64,000 nucleotides of DNA from Chitinolyticbacter meiyuanensis (GCF_008033135.1 NZ_CP041335.1:1927925-1991924), one strand, 5' to 3'. Positions 7,631 to 17,356 are shown, numbered from the stretch's first letter. A program made the numbers and translations. Notes: generated by a model not told the origin, from the letters alone.

Positions 7631-8947
7631 GTGGAAATCCTGATCCTGCTTGGCCTTATCCTCCTGAACGCACTGTTTGCGATGTCAGAGATCGCGCTCG
7701 TCACCGCTCGCCGCGCCCGCTTGGCAAAGCTTGCCGAGAATGGCGACGTCTCGGCCGCAGCTGCGATCAAGCTCGGCGAGGATCCGACCCGCTTCCTTTC
7801 CACCATTCAGATCGGCATCACCTCGATCGGCGTGCTGTCCGGCATCATGGGCGAGGCCGCGCTGGCTGAGCCCTTCGCCGACTGGCTGGAAACCTATGGC
7901 ATGCCGCAGCATGTCAGCGATCCGCTGGCGCTGTTCATCGTCGTTGCCGTGGTGACGTATTTCTCCATCGTGCTGGGCGAACTCGTGCCCAAGCGCATCG
8001 GCCAGATCAATCCGGAAGCCATTGCCCGGCTGGTGTCGCGGCCGATGGAAGGGCTGGCCTTCGTGACCCGCCCCTTCGTCATCCTGCTGTCGTTCTCCAC
8101 CCAGGCGGTGCTGCGTACGCTGGGCATCAAGGGCCAGAGTGGCCCCAGCGTGACCGAGGATGAAATCCACGCCATGCTGGAGGAAGGCTCCGAGGCCGGC
8201 GTGATTGAGCAGAACGAGCACGCGCTGCTGCGCAATGTGTTCCGCCTCGATGACCGCCAGATCGCCTCGCTGATGATTCCGCGTTCGGACATCATCTACC
8301 TCGACCTCGAGGATGACGCTCAGGTGAATGTCGCCAAGGTGGCTGAGGCCGACTACACCCGTTTCCCGGTCTGCCGCGGTGGCCTGTCCAACGTGCTGGG
8401 CATCGTCAGCGCCAAGGACCTGCTGCAGCAGACACTGGCTGGCAAGGCGATGGACCTCGCCAGCAGCCCGCTGCGCCCGGCCGTGTTCGTGCCCGAGACG
8501 CTGACCGGCATGGAACTGCTCGAGCAGATCCGCGCCTCCGGCGTCGAGATGATCTTCGTCGTCGACGAGTACGGTGAAGTGCAGGGCCTCGTCACGCTGC
8601 AGGATGTCCTGGAAGTGATCACCGGCGAATTCATGCCGCATGACACCGAAAACGCCTGGGCCGTGGCGCGCGAGGACGGCTCCTGGTTGCTCGATGGCTT
8701 GATCCCCATCCCCGAGCTCAAGGACAAACTGGAGCTCAATGCGGTGCCCGAGGAGGACAAGGGCCGTTACCACACCCTGTCCGGCATGATGATGCTGCTG
8801 CTCGGCCGCTTGCCGCACACCGCCGATATCGCCACCTGGGAAAACTGGCGACTGGAAGTGGTGGACATGGACGGCAAGCGCATCGACAAGGTGCTGGCCA
8901 GCCGCATCGTGCTGGAAAGTGAACCTGCGGCGGACGAGACGGTCTGA
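7631..8947 (+). CDS. CNNM/CBS-domain hemolysin-family (CorC/HlyC) membrane protein
   Basis: A 438-residue protein. The first about 190 residues form a DUF21/CNNM transmembrane domain beginning VEILILLGLILLNALFAMSE, with LGELVPKRIGQ at its end. Two CBS motifs follow (about 200-320; the first has MIPRSDIIYLD, the second VVDEYGEVQGLVT), then a CorC-HlyC transporter-associated domain. Family members are linked to Mg2+/Co2+ export or tolerance. The start is a GTG at 7631, preceded by GGAG at 7620-7623; the longer upstream frame is out of context for the family. htpX follows after 50 bp on the same strand. Confidence 0.9.
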   Translation: MEILILLGLILLNALFAMSEIALVTARRARLAKLAENGDVSAAAAIKLGEDPTRFLSTIQIGITSIGVLSGIMGEAALAEPFADWLETYGMPQHVSDPLALFIVVAVVTYFSIVLGELVPKRIGQINPEAIARLVSRPMEGLAFVTRPFVILLSFSTQAVLRTLGIKGQSGPSVTEDEIHAMLEEGSEAGVIEQNEHALLRNVFRLDDRQIASLMIPRSDIIYLDLEDDAQVNVAKVAEADYTRFPVCRGGLSNVLGIVSAKDLLQQTLAGKAMDLASSPLRPAVFVPETLTGMELLEQIRASGVEMIFVVDEYGEVQGLVTLQDVLEVITGEFMPHDTENAWAVAREDGSWLLDGLIPIPELKDKLELNAVPEEDKGRYHTLSGMMMLLLGRLPHTADIATWENWRLEVVDMDGKRIDKVLASRIVLESEPAADETV

Positions 8948-8997
8948 TTGCGCGCGGGCCCTGCTGAGGCACGCATTCCAAGACTACGGGGGATTCA

Positions 8998-9885
8998 ATG
9001 AAACGCGTCTTTCTGCTGATCGCGACCAACATCGCCGTGATGCTGGTGCTCAGCATCGTGGCCAGCCTGCTCGGCGTGAACCGCTACCTGACCGCGAACG
9101 GGCTCAACTTCGGCGCCTTGCTGATGTTTGCCGGCATCATCGGTTTCGGTGGCGCCTTCATCTCGCTCGCCATCTCCAAGATGATGGCCAAGTGGTCCAC
9201 CGGCGCCCAGGTGATCGAAACCCCGCGCAACCAGGCCGAGGCCTGGTTGATGGAAACCGTGGCCAAGCTGGCCCAGCGCGCCAATATCCCGATGCCCGAA
9301 GTGGCGATCTACGAGGGCGCACCCAACGCCTTCGCCACCGGTCCGTCAAAGAGCAACTCGCTGGTCGCCGTGTCGACCGGCCTGTTGCAGACGATGAATC
9401 GCGATGAAGTCGAGGCGGTGCTGGCGCACGAGATTGCCCACGTCGCCAATGGCGACATGGTCACGCTGACGCTGATCCAGGGCGTGGTGAACACCTTCGT
9501 GTTCTTCCTGGCACGGGTGGTCGGCTATTTCGTCGATTCCTTCCTCAAGCGCAACGACGACAATGCGCAGGCCGGGCAAGGCATTGGTTTCTTCATCACG
9601 GTGTTCGTCTGTGAGATCGTATTCGGCATCCTGGCCAGCGTGATCGTGGCCTACTTTTCGCGCCATCGCGAATACCGCGCCGACGAGGGTGCCGCCCGCA
9701 TCATGGGCACGCCGCGGCCAATGATCGCCGCGCTGCAGCGCCTCGGCGGGCTGGAAGCCGGGGAATTGCCGGCCAATATGGCGGCTTCGGGCATTGCCGG
9801 CGGCGGCCGTGGCCTGATGGCCTTGTTCGCCAGCCACCCCAGCATTCCCGAGCGCATTGCCGCGCTGCAGACCCGCGCCGCTTAA
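8998..9885 (+). CDS. htpX: Membrane zinc metalloprotease HtpX
   Basis: A 295-residue M48B inner-membrane protease for misfolded membrane proteins. There are two N-terminal transmembrane segments (about 5-26 and 36-58), the HEIAH zinc motif at His144-His148 followed by VANGD, two more hydrophobic stretches (about 155-185 and 198-221), and the third zinc ligand in EYRADEGAA. Length and architecture match E. coli HtpX. A terminator follows at 9906. Confidence 0.96.
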   Translation: MKRVFLLIATNIAVMLVLSIVASLLGVNRYLTANGLNFGALLMFAGIIGFGGAFISLAISKMMAKWSTGAQVIETPRNQAEAWLMETVAKLAQRANIPMPEVAIYEGAPNAFATGPSKSNSLVAVSTGLLQTMNRDEVEAVLAHEIAHVANGDMVTLTLIQGVVNTFVFFLARVVGYFVDSFLKRNDDNAQAGQGIGFFITVFVCEIVFGILASVIVAYFSRHREYRADEGAARIMGTPRPMIAALQRLGGLEAGELPANMAASGIAGGGRGLMALFASHPSIPERIAALQTRAA

Positions 9886-9905
9886 TGCGGTGGAGTGAGT
9901 GCAAG

Positions 9906-9933
9906 AACCGGCCGATGTTTCGGCCGGTTTTTT
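9906..9933 (+). terminator. Intrinsic terminator after htpX
   Basis: AACCGGCCGA and TCGGCCGGTT form a 10-bp stem with a TGTT loop, followed by a T run. It lies about 20 bp after the htpX stop. Confidence 0.9.
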
Positions 9934-10111
9934 GTTGCGGTTGAGCAGATGGCGAAGTTGCCCGGAAAGTCGAGCCCAGCAATTGCTTGGAAATCGCTGC
10001 GCACAGCCACATATCATTTGAGAGCGGGGTGCGGCCTGCCAGGGTGTGACGCCTGTTGGTTGCACCTGGATTGATGTTCCTTCGTGATGTCAGCTGGAGT
10101 CGCCGATTCAA

Positions 10112-10870
10112 TTGGAAAACGTACTGCGCGTCGCCTCATACAACATCCACAAGGGTCTGTCGGCCTTGAACCGCAGGCTGGTGGTGCACGATGTGCGCCA
10201 GGCACTGGCACAGCTGTCGCCCGACGTCGTGCTGCTGCAGGAAGTGCAGGGCGAGCATCTGGTCAAGCAGCGCCGCTTTGCCAACTGGCCGGGGCCGCAG
10301 CACGAATACCTGGCAGGCGACGAGCTGATCGCGCTGTACGGTCGCAATGCCAGCCATCGGCACGGCCATCACGGCAATGCCCTACTGTCGCGCTTCCCGG
10401 TGCGGCGTTGGGACAATCACGACCTGACCCTGCACCGGCTCGAGCAGCGCGGCCTGCTGCACGCGGTGCTGGAGGTGCCGGGCTGGCGGCGGCCGCTGCA
10501 TGCGTTGTCGGTCCACCTCAACCTGCGTGCCAATGACCGACGCCAGCAACTGCGGTTGCTGGCCGAATATGTGCAGGCGGAGGTACCGATGGGCGCGCCG
10601 ATGGTACTGGCTGGTGACTTCAACGATTGGCGACGCGAGGCGACGCCGTTCCTGCATACCGAGCTGGGGTTGGCCGAAGCCTTCGAGCAGAAGCACGGCG
10701 CGCCGGCCAAGAGCTTTCCGGCGCGTTTGCCGCTGTTGACGCTGGACCGCATCTACGTGCGCGGCATGCGGATCGAGGCGGCCAGCGTGCTCGGCGGGCC
10801 ACCATGGGTCGGCTTGTCCGACCACGCGCCGCTGTATGCCACATTGCACCGCGACGAGGGCGGCGAATGA
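10112..10870 (+). CDS. YbhP-like endonuclease/exonuclease/phosphatase family protein
   Basis: A 252-residue protein of the metal-dependent EEP fold: VASYNIHKG at the N-terminus, the metal-binding Glu in LLQEVQGE, LAGDFNDWR in the middle, and SDHAPL with the catalytic His near the C-terminus. The next gene is clsB, overlapping by ATGA, as in the E. coli ybhP-clsB arrangement, so a role in phospholipid metabolism is likely. The start is probably the TTG at 10112; no ATG precedes the conserved region in this frame, and GGAG lies at 10096-10099, so a slightly earlier non-ATG start is possible. Confidence 0.87.
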   Translation: MENVLRVASYNIHKGLSALNRRLVVHDVRQALAQLSPDVVLLQEVQGEHLVKQRRFANWPGPQHEYLAGDELIALYGRNASHRHGHHGNALLSRFPVRRWDNHDLTLHRLEQRGLLHAVLEVPGWRRPLHALSVHLNLRANDRRQQLRLLAEYVQAEVPMGAPMVLAGDFNDWRREATPFLHTELGLAEAFEQKHGAPAKSFPARLPLLTLDRIYVRGMRIEAASVLGGPPWVGLSDHAPLYATLHRDEGGE

Positions 10871-12093
10871 GCCGTCAGGCGACGCTGCAACGGCTGCGCC
10901 ATTGGCGGATCCCGCCGCCGATCAAGGTGCACTACGCCGGCGGCCATCGCGTCCGGCTGCTGTACAACGGCGCTGACTTCTTCGCGGTGTTGCTCGCCGA
11001 GATCGAGATGGCGCGGGTGGAGATCTTTCTCGAGACCTACCTGTTCGAACAGGATGACATCGGCGAGCGCGTGGTGACGGCGCTGGAAGCGGCGGCGCTG
11101 CGCGGCGTCAACGTCAAGCTCCAGATCGACGGCTTCGGCGCGCGTGCCTTTCCCGACCTCTGGCAGCAGCGCCTGGCGGCAGCCGGTGCGTGGCTGTTGT
11201 TCTTCCGCCCGGACATCCGGCCGCTCTCACTCAATCACAGCCGTTTGCGGCGGCTGCATCGCAAGCTCGCGATCGTCGACGGCCGCGTGGCCTTCGTCGG
11301 CGGCATCAACATCCTTACCGATCAGGAGCCGGGCCCGCTGCGCTTGGCGCCGCGCTACGACTATGCCTTCCGGGTGGAAGGGCCGCTCCTGGCGCAGATG
11401 CATGCCGCGGCGGATCGCTTGTGGCGGCATACTGCATGGGTACAGCTGCAGCGCGAATGGGCGGCCAAGAGCCGGGTGCCGTTGCAGCTGGCCGCGAGCG
11501 GCAGCGCGGTAGCCTCGTTTGCCATCCGCGATAATCTGCGGCATCGCCACGATATCGAGCATGCCTACCTGCAGGCGATCCGGCGAGCCCGGCGCGAGAT
11601 CATCATCGCCAATGCCTATTTCCTGCCTGGCTATCGCTTCCGGCACGCCTTGCGTGCGGCTGCGGCACGCGGCGTGACGGTGGTGCTGGTGCTGCAAGGC
11701 CAGGTCGATCATTTCCTGCTGCACTGGGCCACTCGCGCCTATTACCGACGCTTTCTCAAGTCGGGCATGGAAATCTACGAATATCGGGCTGGCTTCATGC
11801 ATGCCAAGGCGGCGGTGATCGATGGCGAGTGGGCGACGGTGGGCTCGAGCAATCTCGATCCATTCAGCCTGCTGCTGGCGCGGGAGGCCAACCTGTTCGT
11901 GCACGACGCCGAGGTGGCAGAGGAGCTGCGGGCCGATATCCAGCGCCATATCGCGCGCAATTCGCGGCGGGTTTCGCTGGAGCAGGTCACGCGCGTCGGC
12001 TGGTGGTGGCGTTCGCTGGTATGGGGCTGCTTTGGCGCCGTGCGGGTGGTGATGGGGCTGACCGGCTACGGCGGCCGGCGTTATCTGGAATAA
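10867..12093 (+). CDS. clsB: Cardiolipin synthase B
   Basis: A 408-residue phospholipase-D-superfamily enzyme. The two HKD motifs are at residues 131-138 (HRKLAIVD) and 312-319 (HAKAAVID), each followed by G-rich VGGINI or VGSSNLD segments. It has no N-terminal transmembrane helices, and its length matches E. coli ClsB (413) rather than ClsA. ClsB-type enzymes make cardiolipin from phosphatidylglycerol and a second phospholipid. The ATG overlaps the stop of the EEP-family gene (ATGA), so the two are translationally coupled. Confidence 0.92.
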   Translation: MSRQATLQRLRHWRIPPPIKVHYAGGHRVRLLYNGADFFAVLLAEIEMARVEIFLETYLFEQDDIGERVVTALEAAALRGVNVKLQIDGFGARAFPDLWQQRLAAAGAWLLFFRPDIRPLSLNHSRLRRLHRKLAIVDGRVAFVGGINILTDQEPGPLRLAPRYDYAFRVEGPLLAQMHAAADRLWRHTAWVQLQREWAAKSRVPLQLAASGSAVASFAIRDNLRHRHDIEHAYLQAIRRARREIIIANAYFLPGYRFRHALRAAAARGVTVVLVLQGQVDHFLLHWATRAYYRRFLKSGMEIYEYRAGFMHAKAAVIDGEWATVGSSNLDPFSLLLAREANLFVHDAEVAEELRADIQRHIARNSRRVSLEQVTRVGWWWRSLVWGCFGAVRVVMGLTGYGGRRYLE

Positions 12094-12200
12094 CCGGTGC
12101 CGACCACCGGCAGGTGGCGGGCGACGAGGGTGCGCATGTTCCGATGCATTGCGATGCACAATGCGTCGGTTCCAATTTGCTGCCCAGCGCCGGGAATCTC

Positions 12201-12506
12201 ATGCCGCGTCGCCTGCTTACTCTACTGTTGTTGTTGCCTCTGACCGTTTTCGCCTTCGATGTGGCCGAGCCGTTGGAAGCCGGGCCCGAAGGCCCTGCAT
12301 TGGGTGAGGTGGTCGAGTCTGGTAGCTTCAATCCCTATGCTCAGTTGCAGGAAGATGTGCCGGTCAGCGAGGTTGCGCAGTCTCCCGACTCGCCGGCGCG
12401 TGTATTGACGCAGACCTATGCCATGGTGGGTGATGGCGCTGCGAGCTCCGCTTCGGTGCGTCTGTGCCGTACTTTCTGCGAAAACGGCATCTGGCCGGCA
12501 AAGTAG
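12201..12506 (+). CDS. Small predicted exported protein, unknown function
   Basis: A 101-residue protein with a typical signal peptide (MPRRLLTLLLLLPLTVFA, cleavage near residue 18). The mature part is short and acidic in its first half. Two cysteines near the C-terminus (LCRTFC) could form a disulfide or bind a ligand. No family is recognised. It lies between clsB and the convergent trmJ without an obvious promoter. Confidence 0.6.
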   Translation: MPRRLLTLLLLLPLTVFAFDVAEPLEAGPEGPALGEVVESGSFNPYAQLQEDVPVSEVAQSPDSPARVLTQTYAMVGDGAASSASVRLCRTFCENGIWPAK

Positions 12507-12518
12507 GGTGATCGTCGG

Positions 12519-13283
12519 CTAGCCGTCTTCACCGGTCGACCGATCCCGCTCACCGTATTCCAGCGTTGCCCGCAGTACGCCGCGCAGGATGTCCACCTCT
12601 TCCTGTTCCAGACGGGTGCGCTGAAACAGTCGGCGCAGTCGCGGCATCAGTCGCTTCGGTGCATAGGGTTTGAGAAAGCCGATGGTCGACAGCGTCGATT
12701 CCAGATGCGTCAGGAACAGTTCCACATGTTCGTGCGAGGCATAGCTTGGCTTTTCGGCCAGCCAGCTCACGTCGTCGTCCAGCGTGCTGCGCAGCTCGTA
12801 GGTCATCACTTGGACGGCCTGGGCGAGGTTGAGGCTGGAGTAGGTCTGACTGGTGGGAATGGTGACGAGGCGGTTGCACAGCCGCACCTCGTCGATGGTG
12901 AGCCCGCTCATCTCGGTACCGAACACCAGTGCCACCTCGCCGCCATGCGCGGCCTCGTTGACGAGTTCGGGCGCCAGTTGGCGTGGCGTTTGTAGCGGCA
13001 GTACCAGCTCACGCCGGCGAGCGGTCAACGCCACCTGGATGGTGGTACCGGCGAGCGCCGCTTCCATGTTGTCGACGACGATGGCGGTATCGAGCAGGTC
13101 GTCGGCACTGGAGGCGAGCGAGGTCGCCACCGGTGATGGGAATTCCTTGGGATTGACGAGATAGAGCCGGCTCAGGCCCATGGTCTTCATGGCGCGTGCG
13201 GTCGAGCCGATGTTGCCCGGGTGCGAGGTGTGCGACAGCACCACGCGAATGCGGGAGAGGGCGTCGTCGTGAATCTGGGTCAT
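12519..13283 (-). CDS. trmJ: tRNA (cytidine/uridine-2'-O)-methyltransferase TrmJ
   Basis: A 254-residue SPOUT-class enzyme that methylates position 32 of the tRNA anticodon loop using SAM. It has the N-terminal SHPGNIGSTARAM motif, the FGTEMSGLT motif 2 region, and the knot region IPTSQTYSSLNLAQAVQV. The length is close to E. coli TrmJ (246). The ATG at 13283 has GGAG at the right distance; the 11 extra upstream codons look unconserved. Confidence 0.93.
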   Translation of the reverse strand: MTQIHDDALSRIRVVLSHTSHPGNIGSTARAMKTMGLSRLYLVNPKEFPSPVATSLASSADDLLDTAIVVDNMEAALAGTTIQVALTARRRELVLPLQTPRQLAPELVNEAAHGGEVALVFGTEMSGLTIDEVRLCNRLVTIPTSQTYSSLNLAQAVQVMTYELRSTLDDDVSWLAEKPSYASHEHVELFLTHLESTLSTIGFLKPYAPKRLMPRLRRLFQRTRLEQEEVDILRGVLRATLEYGERDRSTGEDG

Positions 13284-13360
13284 GGCTCCTGCCTGCAGCA
13301 TGGCCCGGCGCAGCACCGGGCAGCAAAAGGCGCGATTCTACCGGCGACGCCTGTACTGTC

Positions 13361-13657
13361 CTAGTCCGCGATCGGCACCACGTCGTAGCCGCGTTCGTCG
13401 GCGGCAGCCTGCAGCCGCCCAATGAACTCGCCCTGTTTTTCCACGGCAGTGCCGGTTGGCCACGGCTGCTTCAGCAAGGCTTGGGACAAGGCTTGCGCGA
13501 TCGGCCCGGCTTCGCTGCGCTCGCCATGCCAGTGGGCGATGGCGTTGCCCAGTGCGCGGGATTCGCTGGTCAGCTGTGCCAGCTGTTCCGTACTGAGCTT
13601 GATGCCCGAAATCGCCTGGATCAGGCTCAGAGCATGGATCACGTGGTCTTCGGTCAT
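13361..13657 (-). CDS. Small hypothetical protein
   Basis: A 98-residue soluble protein, predicted mostly helical, starting MTEDHVIHALSLIQ and ending with YDVVPIAD. No signal peptide, membrane segment or known motif is seen. GGAG lies nine bases upstream of the ATG. Codon use resembles its neighbours, which supports a real gene. It lies upstream of trmJ on the same strand with a 77-bp gap. The function is unknown. Confidence 0.7.
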   Translation of the reverse strand: MTEDHVIHALSLIQAISGIKLSTEQLAQLTSESRALGNAIAHWHGERSEAGPIAQALSQALLKQPWPTGTAVEKQGEFIGRLQAAADERGYDVVPIAD

Positions 13658-13760
13658 GGCCGCGCTCCAGTTGGGGGAATGGCCCTATCCTAGCGTTGGC
13701 CTTGACATAGTCATGTTGAATATTCCCTGAACCAGCGGTGAGAATCGCGATCCACGCGAT

Positions 13761-14534
13761 TTATCGCAAGCCGTACTTCTGCCGCAGCTTGCCCAGCGTG
13801 CCATTCGTTTCCAACTTGGTGATGGCGGCATCGAGCGCGGCCAGATCCGCTTCGGTGGTGCTGGCGCGGCTCAACATCAGATGCACCGGTGCCTCGTTGG
13901 GCACCAGAGGCAACTGCTGGATCGCGAGTTTCACGTTGAAGCGTGCCTCGTAGACCATGGCGCCGACGTCGCCCATCATCAGTTCGGCGCGCTTGGCCTT
14001 GAGCATGCGCATGCCCTGGGTGAAGGTTTCGAAATGCTGCAGCTGCCCACTGGCTTTCAGGTCGGAGAGATGCCGGGCGTAGTCGTCGCCGTACCAGCCA
14101 TTGTTGGGAGTGAGCAGGCCGATGCGTTGCGCCAGGATGTCGTCGAAGCCCTTGAGTTTGTCGTAGCGCGCGGCTTCGTCGGCACGAGCGAATATCCCGA
14201 CCGCCTCCGGGCGATAAGGCAGCGTGAAACGGCTGTAGCGCTTGCGCTCGTCGGTTACCGATGCGGCGAGCAGCAGATCGAGTTCGCCGCGCTGGTGCAT
14301 CAGGTGGCGCCGGCTGCGCGGCACATCGTCCAGCACCTGCAATGTGCATCCCGCGGCCTTGACGATGGCGTTCAACAGCTCGATGTCGAGCCCGGTGGGG
14401 GCGCCGCGGCTGTCGCGGTAGACATAGGGCGGCCAGTCCTCCATGGCCACCCGCAGCGGGCGGCTGCATTGGGCAGTAGCGGTATTGGCGAGCAGCAGCG
14501 TCAGGCCGGTGATCAAGGCGAGGAGACGGATCAT
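13761..14534 (-). CDS. Periplasmic solute-binding protein, family 3 (amino-acid type)
   Basis: A 257-residue protein with a signal peptide (MIRLLALITGLTLLLANTATA, cleavage near residue 21). The mature part has family SBP_bac_3 features: RVAMEDWPPYVYRD at the start, PTGLDIELLNAI, and a DVGAMVYE segment late in the sequence. No transporter permease or ATPase genes are nearby, so it is an orphan binding protein or a non-transport receptor. The ATG at 14534 is chosen because it places the signal peptide correctly. Confidence 0.87.
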   Translation of the reverse strand: MIRLLALITGLTLLLANTATAQCSRPLRVAMEDWPPYVYRDSRGAPTGLDIELLNAIVKAAGCTLQVLDDVPRSRRHLMHQRGELDLLLAASVTDERKRYSRFTLPYRPEAVGIFARADEAARYDKLKGFDDILAQRIGLLTPNNGWYGDDYARHLSDLKASGQLQHFETFTQGMRMLKAKRAELMMGDVGAMVYEARFNVKLAIQQLPLVPNEAPVHLMLSRASTTEADLAALDAAITKLETNGTLGKLRQKYGLR

Positions 14535-14596
14535 GCGTGTGATTCCGCAGGGTTTGCCCCGAGCATACGAGTTTTGCCGTCCTTGCGATAGCGGGG

Positions 14597-15115
14597 CTAC
14601 TTGGGGTCGGCGGCCTCTTTCGCCCAGGCCTGCAGCCAATCGGGAAGGGTTGGCGAAGCTTCGTCGTGGCCTGCCAGCGCCATCAGCTCGGTGCTGGGCA
14701 CCGAGCCGCCACTGCGGCGCACGAAGCGCGCCTGGATCACGGCAGATGCAGCGATTTCGCCACCATGCCAGAAGCGCTGCTGCAGATAGACCGAGCGCTC
14801 ATCCCAGCCGAGTACCGCGGTTTCGATCTCGACACGCTGGAACACAGTCAAGGCCTTGCGATAGCGCATTGTCGACAAGGTCACCACCGGAAACCAACCG
14901 GCCGCACTGATCTTGCCGGCCAAGCCGGAGCGTAGCATCAGGTCGGTGCGCGCCAGGTCGAGCAGCGTGTAGTACCGCCCGTTGTTCACATGGCGGTATA
15001 GATCGAGATCGTTGGGCCAGATCCGCAATGCGAGCCGGCACGGCCCGAGCAGGTCGCAACGCGAGCGCCAGCGGGCTGTGAGCAGCAGCCAGAACAGTCG
15101 CAGGTACAGGTTCAT
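14597..15115 (-). CDS. Thioesterase-family (hotdog fold) protein
   Basis: A 172-residue protein of the 4-hydroxybenzoyl-CoA-thioesterase-like superfamily. The pattern WPNDLDLYRHVNNGRYY (residues about 33-49) is typical of the acyl-ACP/acyl-CoA thioesterase group with the HVNN helix. The N-terminal about 15 residues are hydrophobic and may attach it to the membrane. It is divergent from the AcuI-like gene. Exact acyl specificity cannot be read. Confidence 0.83.
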   Translation of the reverse strand: MNLYLRLFWLLLTARWRSRCDLLGPCRLALRIWPNDLDLYRHVNNGRYYTLLDLARTDLMLRSGLAGKISAAGWFPVVTLSTMRYRKALTVFQRVEIETAVLGWDERSVYLQQRFWHGGEIAASAVIQARFVRRSGGSVPSTELMALAGHDEASPTLPDWLQAWAKEAADPK

Positions 15116-15198
15116 CGCAATCGTGTCTCGTGAACGATGGGGCTATCGTTATCGTCAATCGGAGCGAACCGCGTCAATCGCGGGATACGGAGGGGCCG

Positions 15199-16182
15199 AT
15201 GTTTAAAACGGTATTGCTCAGGCGCGAGGATGGCTATTTCGAGGCACAGCTTGCCGAGCTCGACGAGGTGGCGCTGCCCGATGGCGACGTGCTGGTCGGC
15301 GTGCATTACTCGACGCTCAACTACAAGGATGCACTGGCGATCACCGATCGTTCGCCAGTGGTACGCAGCTGGCCCATGGTGCCGGGCGTGGATGGCGCAG
15401 GTGAAGTGCTCGAATCGCGGCATCCGGATTTTGCCGTGGGTGATTTGGTCGTGCTCAACGGTTGGGGCGTCGGTGAGGGGCACTGGGGGTGTCTCGCGCA
15501 GAAGGCGCGGCTCAAGGGTGACTGGCTGGTGAAGCTGCCACAGGGCTTTACGCCGCGCCAAGCCATGGCCGTCGGCACCGCCGGCTACACCGCGATGTTG
15601 TGCGTGCTGGCGCTGGAGCGGCATGGCATCGGTCCGGAAAGCGGCAGCGTGCTGGTGACGGGGGCGACAGGCGGTGTCGGATCGATTGCGGTGATGCTGC
15701 TCGCCCGGCTGGGCTACCAAGTGGCAGCGCTGACCGGCAAGGCCGATGCCGGGGCCTACCTGCAGATCCTGGGCGCGCGCGAAGTGTTGGAGCGCGAGGA
15801 ATTCGCCCGCAGTGGCAAGCCGCTGCAGAAGGAGCGCTGGGCGGCGGTGATCGATACCGCCGGCAGCCACACGCTGGCCAATGCGTGTGCCCAGGTGCGC
15901 TACGGTGGCGCTGTCGCCGCCTGTGGCCTGGCGCAGGGCATGGAACTACCTGCGACGGTGGCGCCCTTCATCCTGCGCGGTGTCACGCTCTATGGGATCG
16001 ACAGCGTCTACGCATCACCTGCCAAGCGCAGCGAGGCCTGGCAGCGCTTGGCGCGCGATCTCGATATCGCAGGGCTGGAAAACATCGTCACGGAGATCGC
16101 GCTCGCCGATACGCTGCTCGTGGCGCAGGACATCATTGAAGGCCGGCACCGTGGCCGCTTCGTGGTGGATGTGAATCGATAG
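15199..16182 (+). CDS. acuI: AcuI/YhdH-family NADPH-dependent quinone/acrylyl-CoA reductase
   Basis: A 327-residue medium-chain reductase without zinc ligands. It has NYKDALAIT near residue 38, GVDGAGEVL, the coenzyme motif GATGGVGSIAV, and the YGIDS segment typical of the YhdH/AcuI group. AcuI reduces acryloyl-CoA to propionyl-CoA and detoxifies acrylate. The ATG at 15199 follows GGAGG at 15189-15193. The assignment to the AcuI branch is by motif resemblance and length only. Confidence 0.9.
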   Translation: MFKTVLLRREDGYFEAQLAELDEVALPDGDVLVGVHYSTLNYKDALAITDRSPVVRSWPMVPGVDGAGEVLESRHPDFAVGDLVVLNGWGVGEGHWGCLAQKARLKGDWLVKLPQGFTPRQAMAVGTAGYTAMLCVLALERHGIGPESGSVLVTGATGGVGSIAVMLLARLGYQVAALTGKADAGAYLQILGAREVLEREEFARSGKPLQKERWAAVIDTAGSHTLANACAQVRYGGAVAACGLAQGMELPATVAPFILRGVTLYGIDSVYASPAKRSEAWQRLARDLDIAGLENIVTEIALADTLLVAQDIIEGRHRGRFVVDVNR

Positions 16183-16194
16183 ATATTGGATTAA

Positions 16195-17208
16195 TCAGGC
16201 AGCAGGCAGGCTCGCCAGATCCCAGCGCGGCTTCACGCCGTAACCGTAGCTCGGTACCGCATGCTGCAGCCGCATCGCGCCAGCGTAGGCGATCATCGCG
16301 CCATTGTCGGTACACAGCGCCAGCGGCGGGTAATAGACGGTAAAGCGGCGGCGGAGAGCCGCCTCATCGAGCGTCGCACGCAATTGCCGGTTGGCGCCCA
16401 CACCACCGGCGATCACCAGCCGCTGCATGCCGGTCTGTTTCATTGCCGCCAGGCATTTCTTCAGCAGTACCTCGACGATGGCTTCCTGGAATGCGGCGCA
16501 GATGTCGGCCCGGGTGGTGTCGTCAAGCGGCGATTGCTCGGTGACCAGCTTGAGCACCGCGGTCTTGAGACCGGAGAAGCTGAAGTCGAGATCGCCCGAA
16601 TGCAGCATCGGGCGCGGCAGCTTGAAACGGCTGGCATCGCCGGTATCGGCGAGTTTGGAGAGTGCCGGCCCGCCGGGATAGCCGAGACCGAGCAGCTTGG
16701 CCGATTTGTCGAAGGCTTCGCCGGCAGCGTCGTCGACGGTCTCGCCGAGCAGCTCGTACTGACCGATGCCATGCACCGCCATCAACTGCGTATGGCCGCC
16801 GGAGACCAGCAGTGCGACAAAGGGAAACGCCGGTTTTGGCTCTGCCAGTAGCGGCGAGAGCAGGTGGCCTTCCAGGTGATGCACACCGATCACCGGTTTT
16901 TGCAGCGCAAAGCCCAGCGCGTTGGCGACCGAGGCGCCGACCAGCAGGGCGCCGGCGAGGCCGGGGCCTTGCGTATAGGCAATGGCATCGACATCGGCGA
17001 GCTGCTTGCCCGATTCGGCGAGACAAGCATCGAGCAGCGGCAGTGCGCGGCGGATATGGTCGCGCGAGGCGAGCTCGGGCACTACGCCGCCATACTCGGT
17101 GTGCATGGCAATCTGCGAATGGATGCGATGCGCCAGCAGGCCAGCCTCGGTGTGGTAGAGTGCGATCCCCGTTTCGTCGCAAGATGATTCGATGCCCAAT
17201 ACCAGCAT
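16195..17208 (-). CDS. tsaD: tRNA N6-threonylcarbamoyladenosine synthase subunit TsaD
   Basis: A 337-residue ASKHA-fold enzyme that transfers the threonylcarbamoyl group to A37 of ANN-decoding tRNAs together with TsaB and TsaE. It has [10 protein letters not shown] at the N-terminus and the metal site His111-His115 (HHLEGH). The start at 17208 gives exactly the usual family length; a 25-residue extension to 17283 is possible but unlikely. It is divergent from rpsU, a common arrangement in proteobacteria. Confidence 0.95.
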   Translation of the reverse strand: MLVLGIESSCDETGIALYHTEAGLLAHRIHSQIAMHTEYGGVVPELASRDHIRRALPLLDACLAESGKQLADVDAIAYTQGPGLAGALLVGASVANALGFALQKPVIGVHHLEGHLLSPLLAEPKPAFPFVALLVSGGHTQLMAVHGIGQYELLGETVDDAAGEAFDKSAKLLGLGYPGGPALSKLADTGDASRFKLPRPMLHSGDLDFSFSGLKTAVLKLVTEQSPLDDTTRADICAAFQEAIVEVLLKKCLAAMKQTGMQRLVIAGGVGANRQLRATLDEAALRRRFTVYYPPLALCTDNGAMIAYAGAMRLQHAVPSYGYGVKPRWDLASLPAA

Positions 17209-17276
17209 GCGGCTGCCCAGACGTGCGGAAAACGCAACATCGTAATCGTTCGCAGGCCGCAGGCAAAGAGAAGGTT

Positions 17277-17305
17277 TTGACATGATTGCTTGACTGCAGG
17301 ATAAT
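17277..17305 (+). promoter_or_regulatory. Sigma-70 promoter of the rpsU operon
   Basis: A perfect -35 box TTGACA (17277-17282) and a -10 box GATAAT (17300-17305) are separated by 17 bp, about 50 bp upstream of the rpsU start. The start point would be near 17312. Confidence 0.8.
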
Positions 17306-17356
17306 CGTCGCCTTCATTCAAGTAATCTCACTTGGTTCAAACAGGATTTCGCCTCG

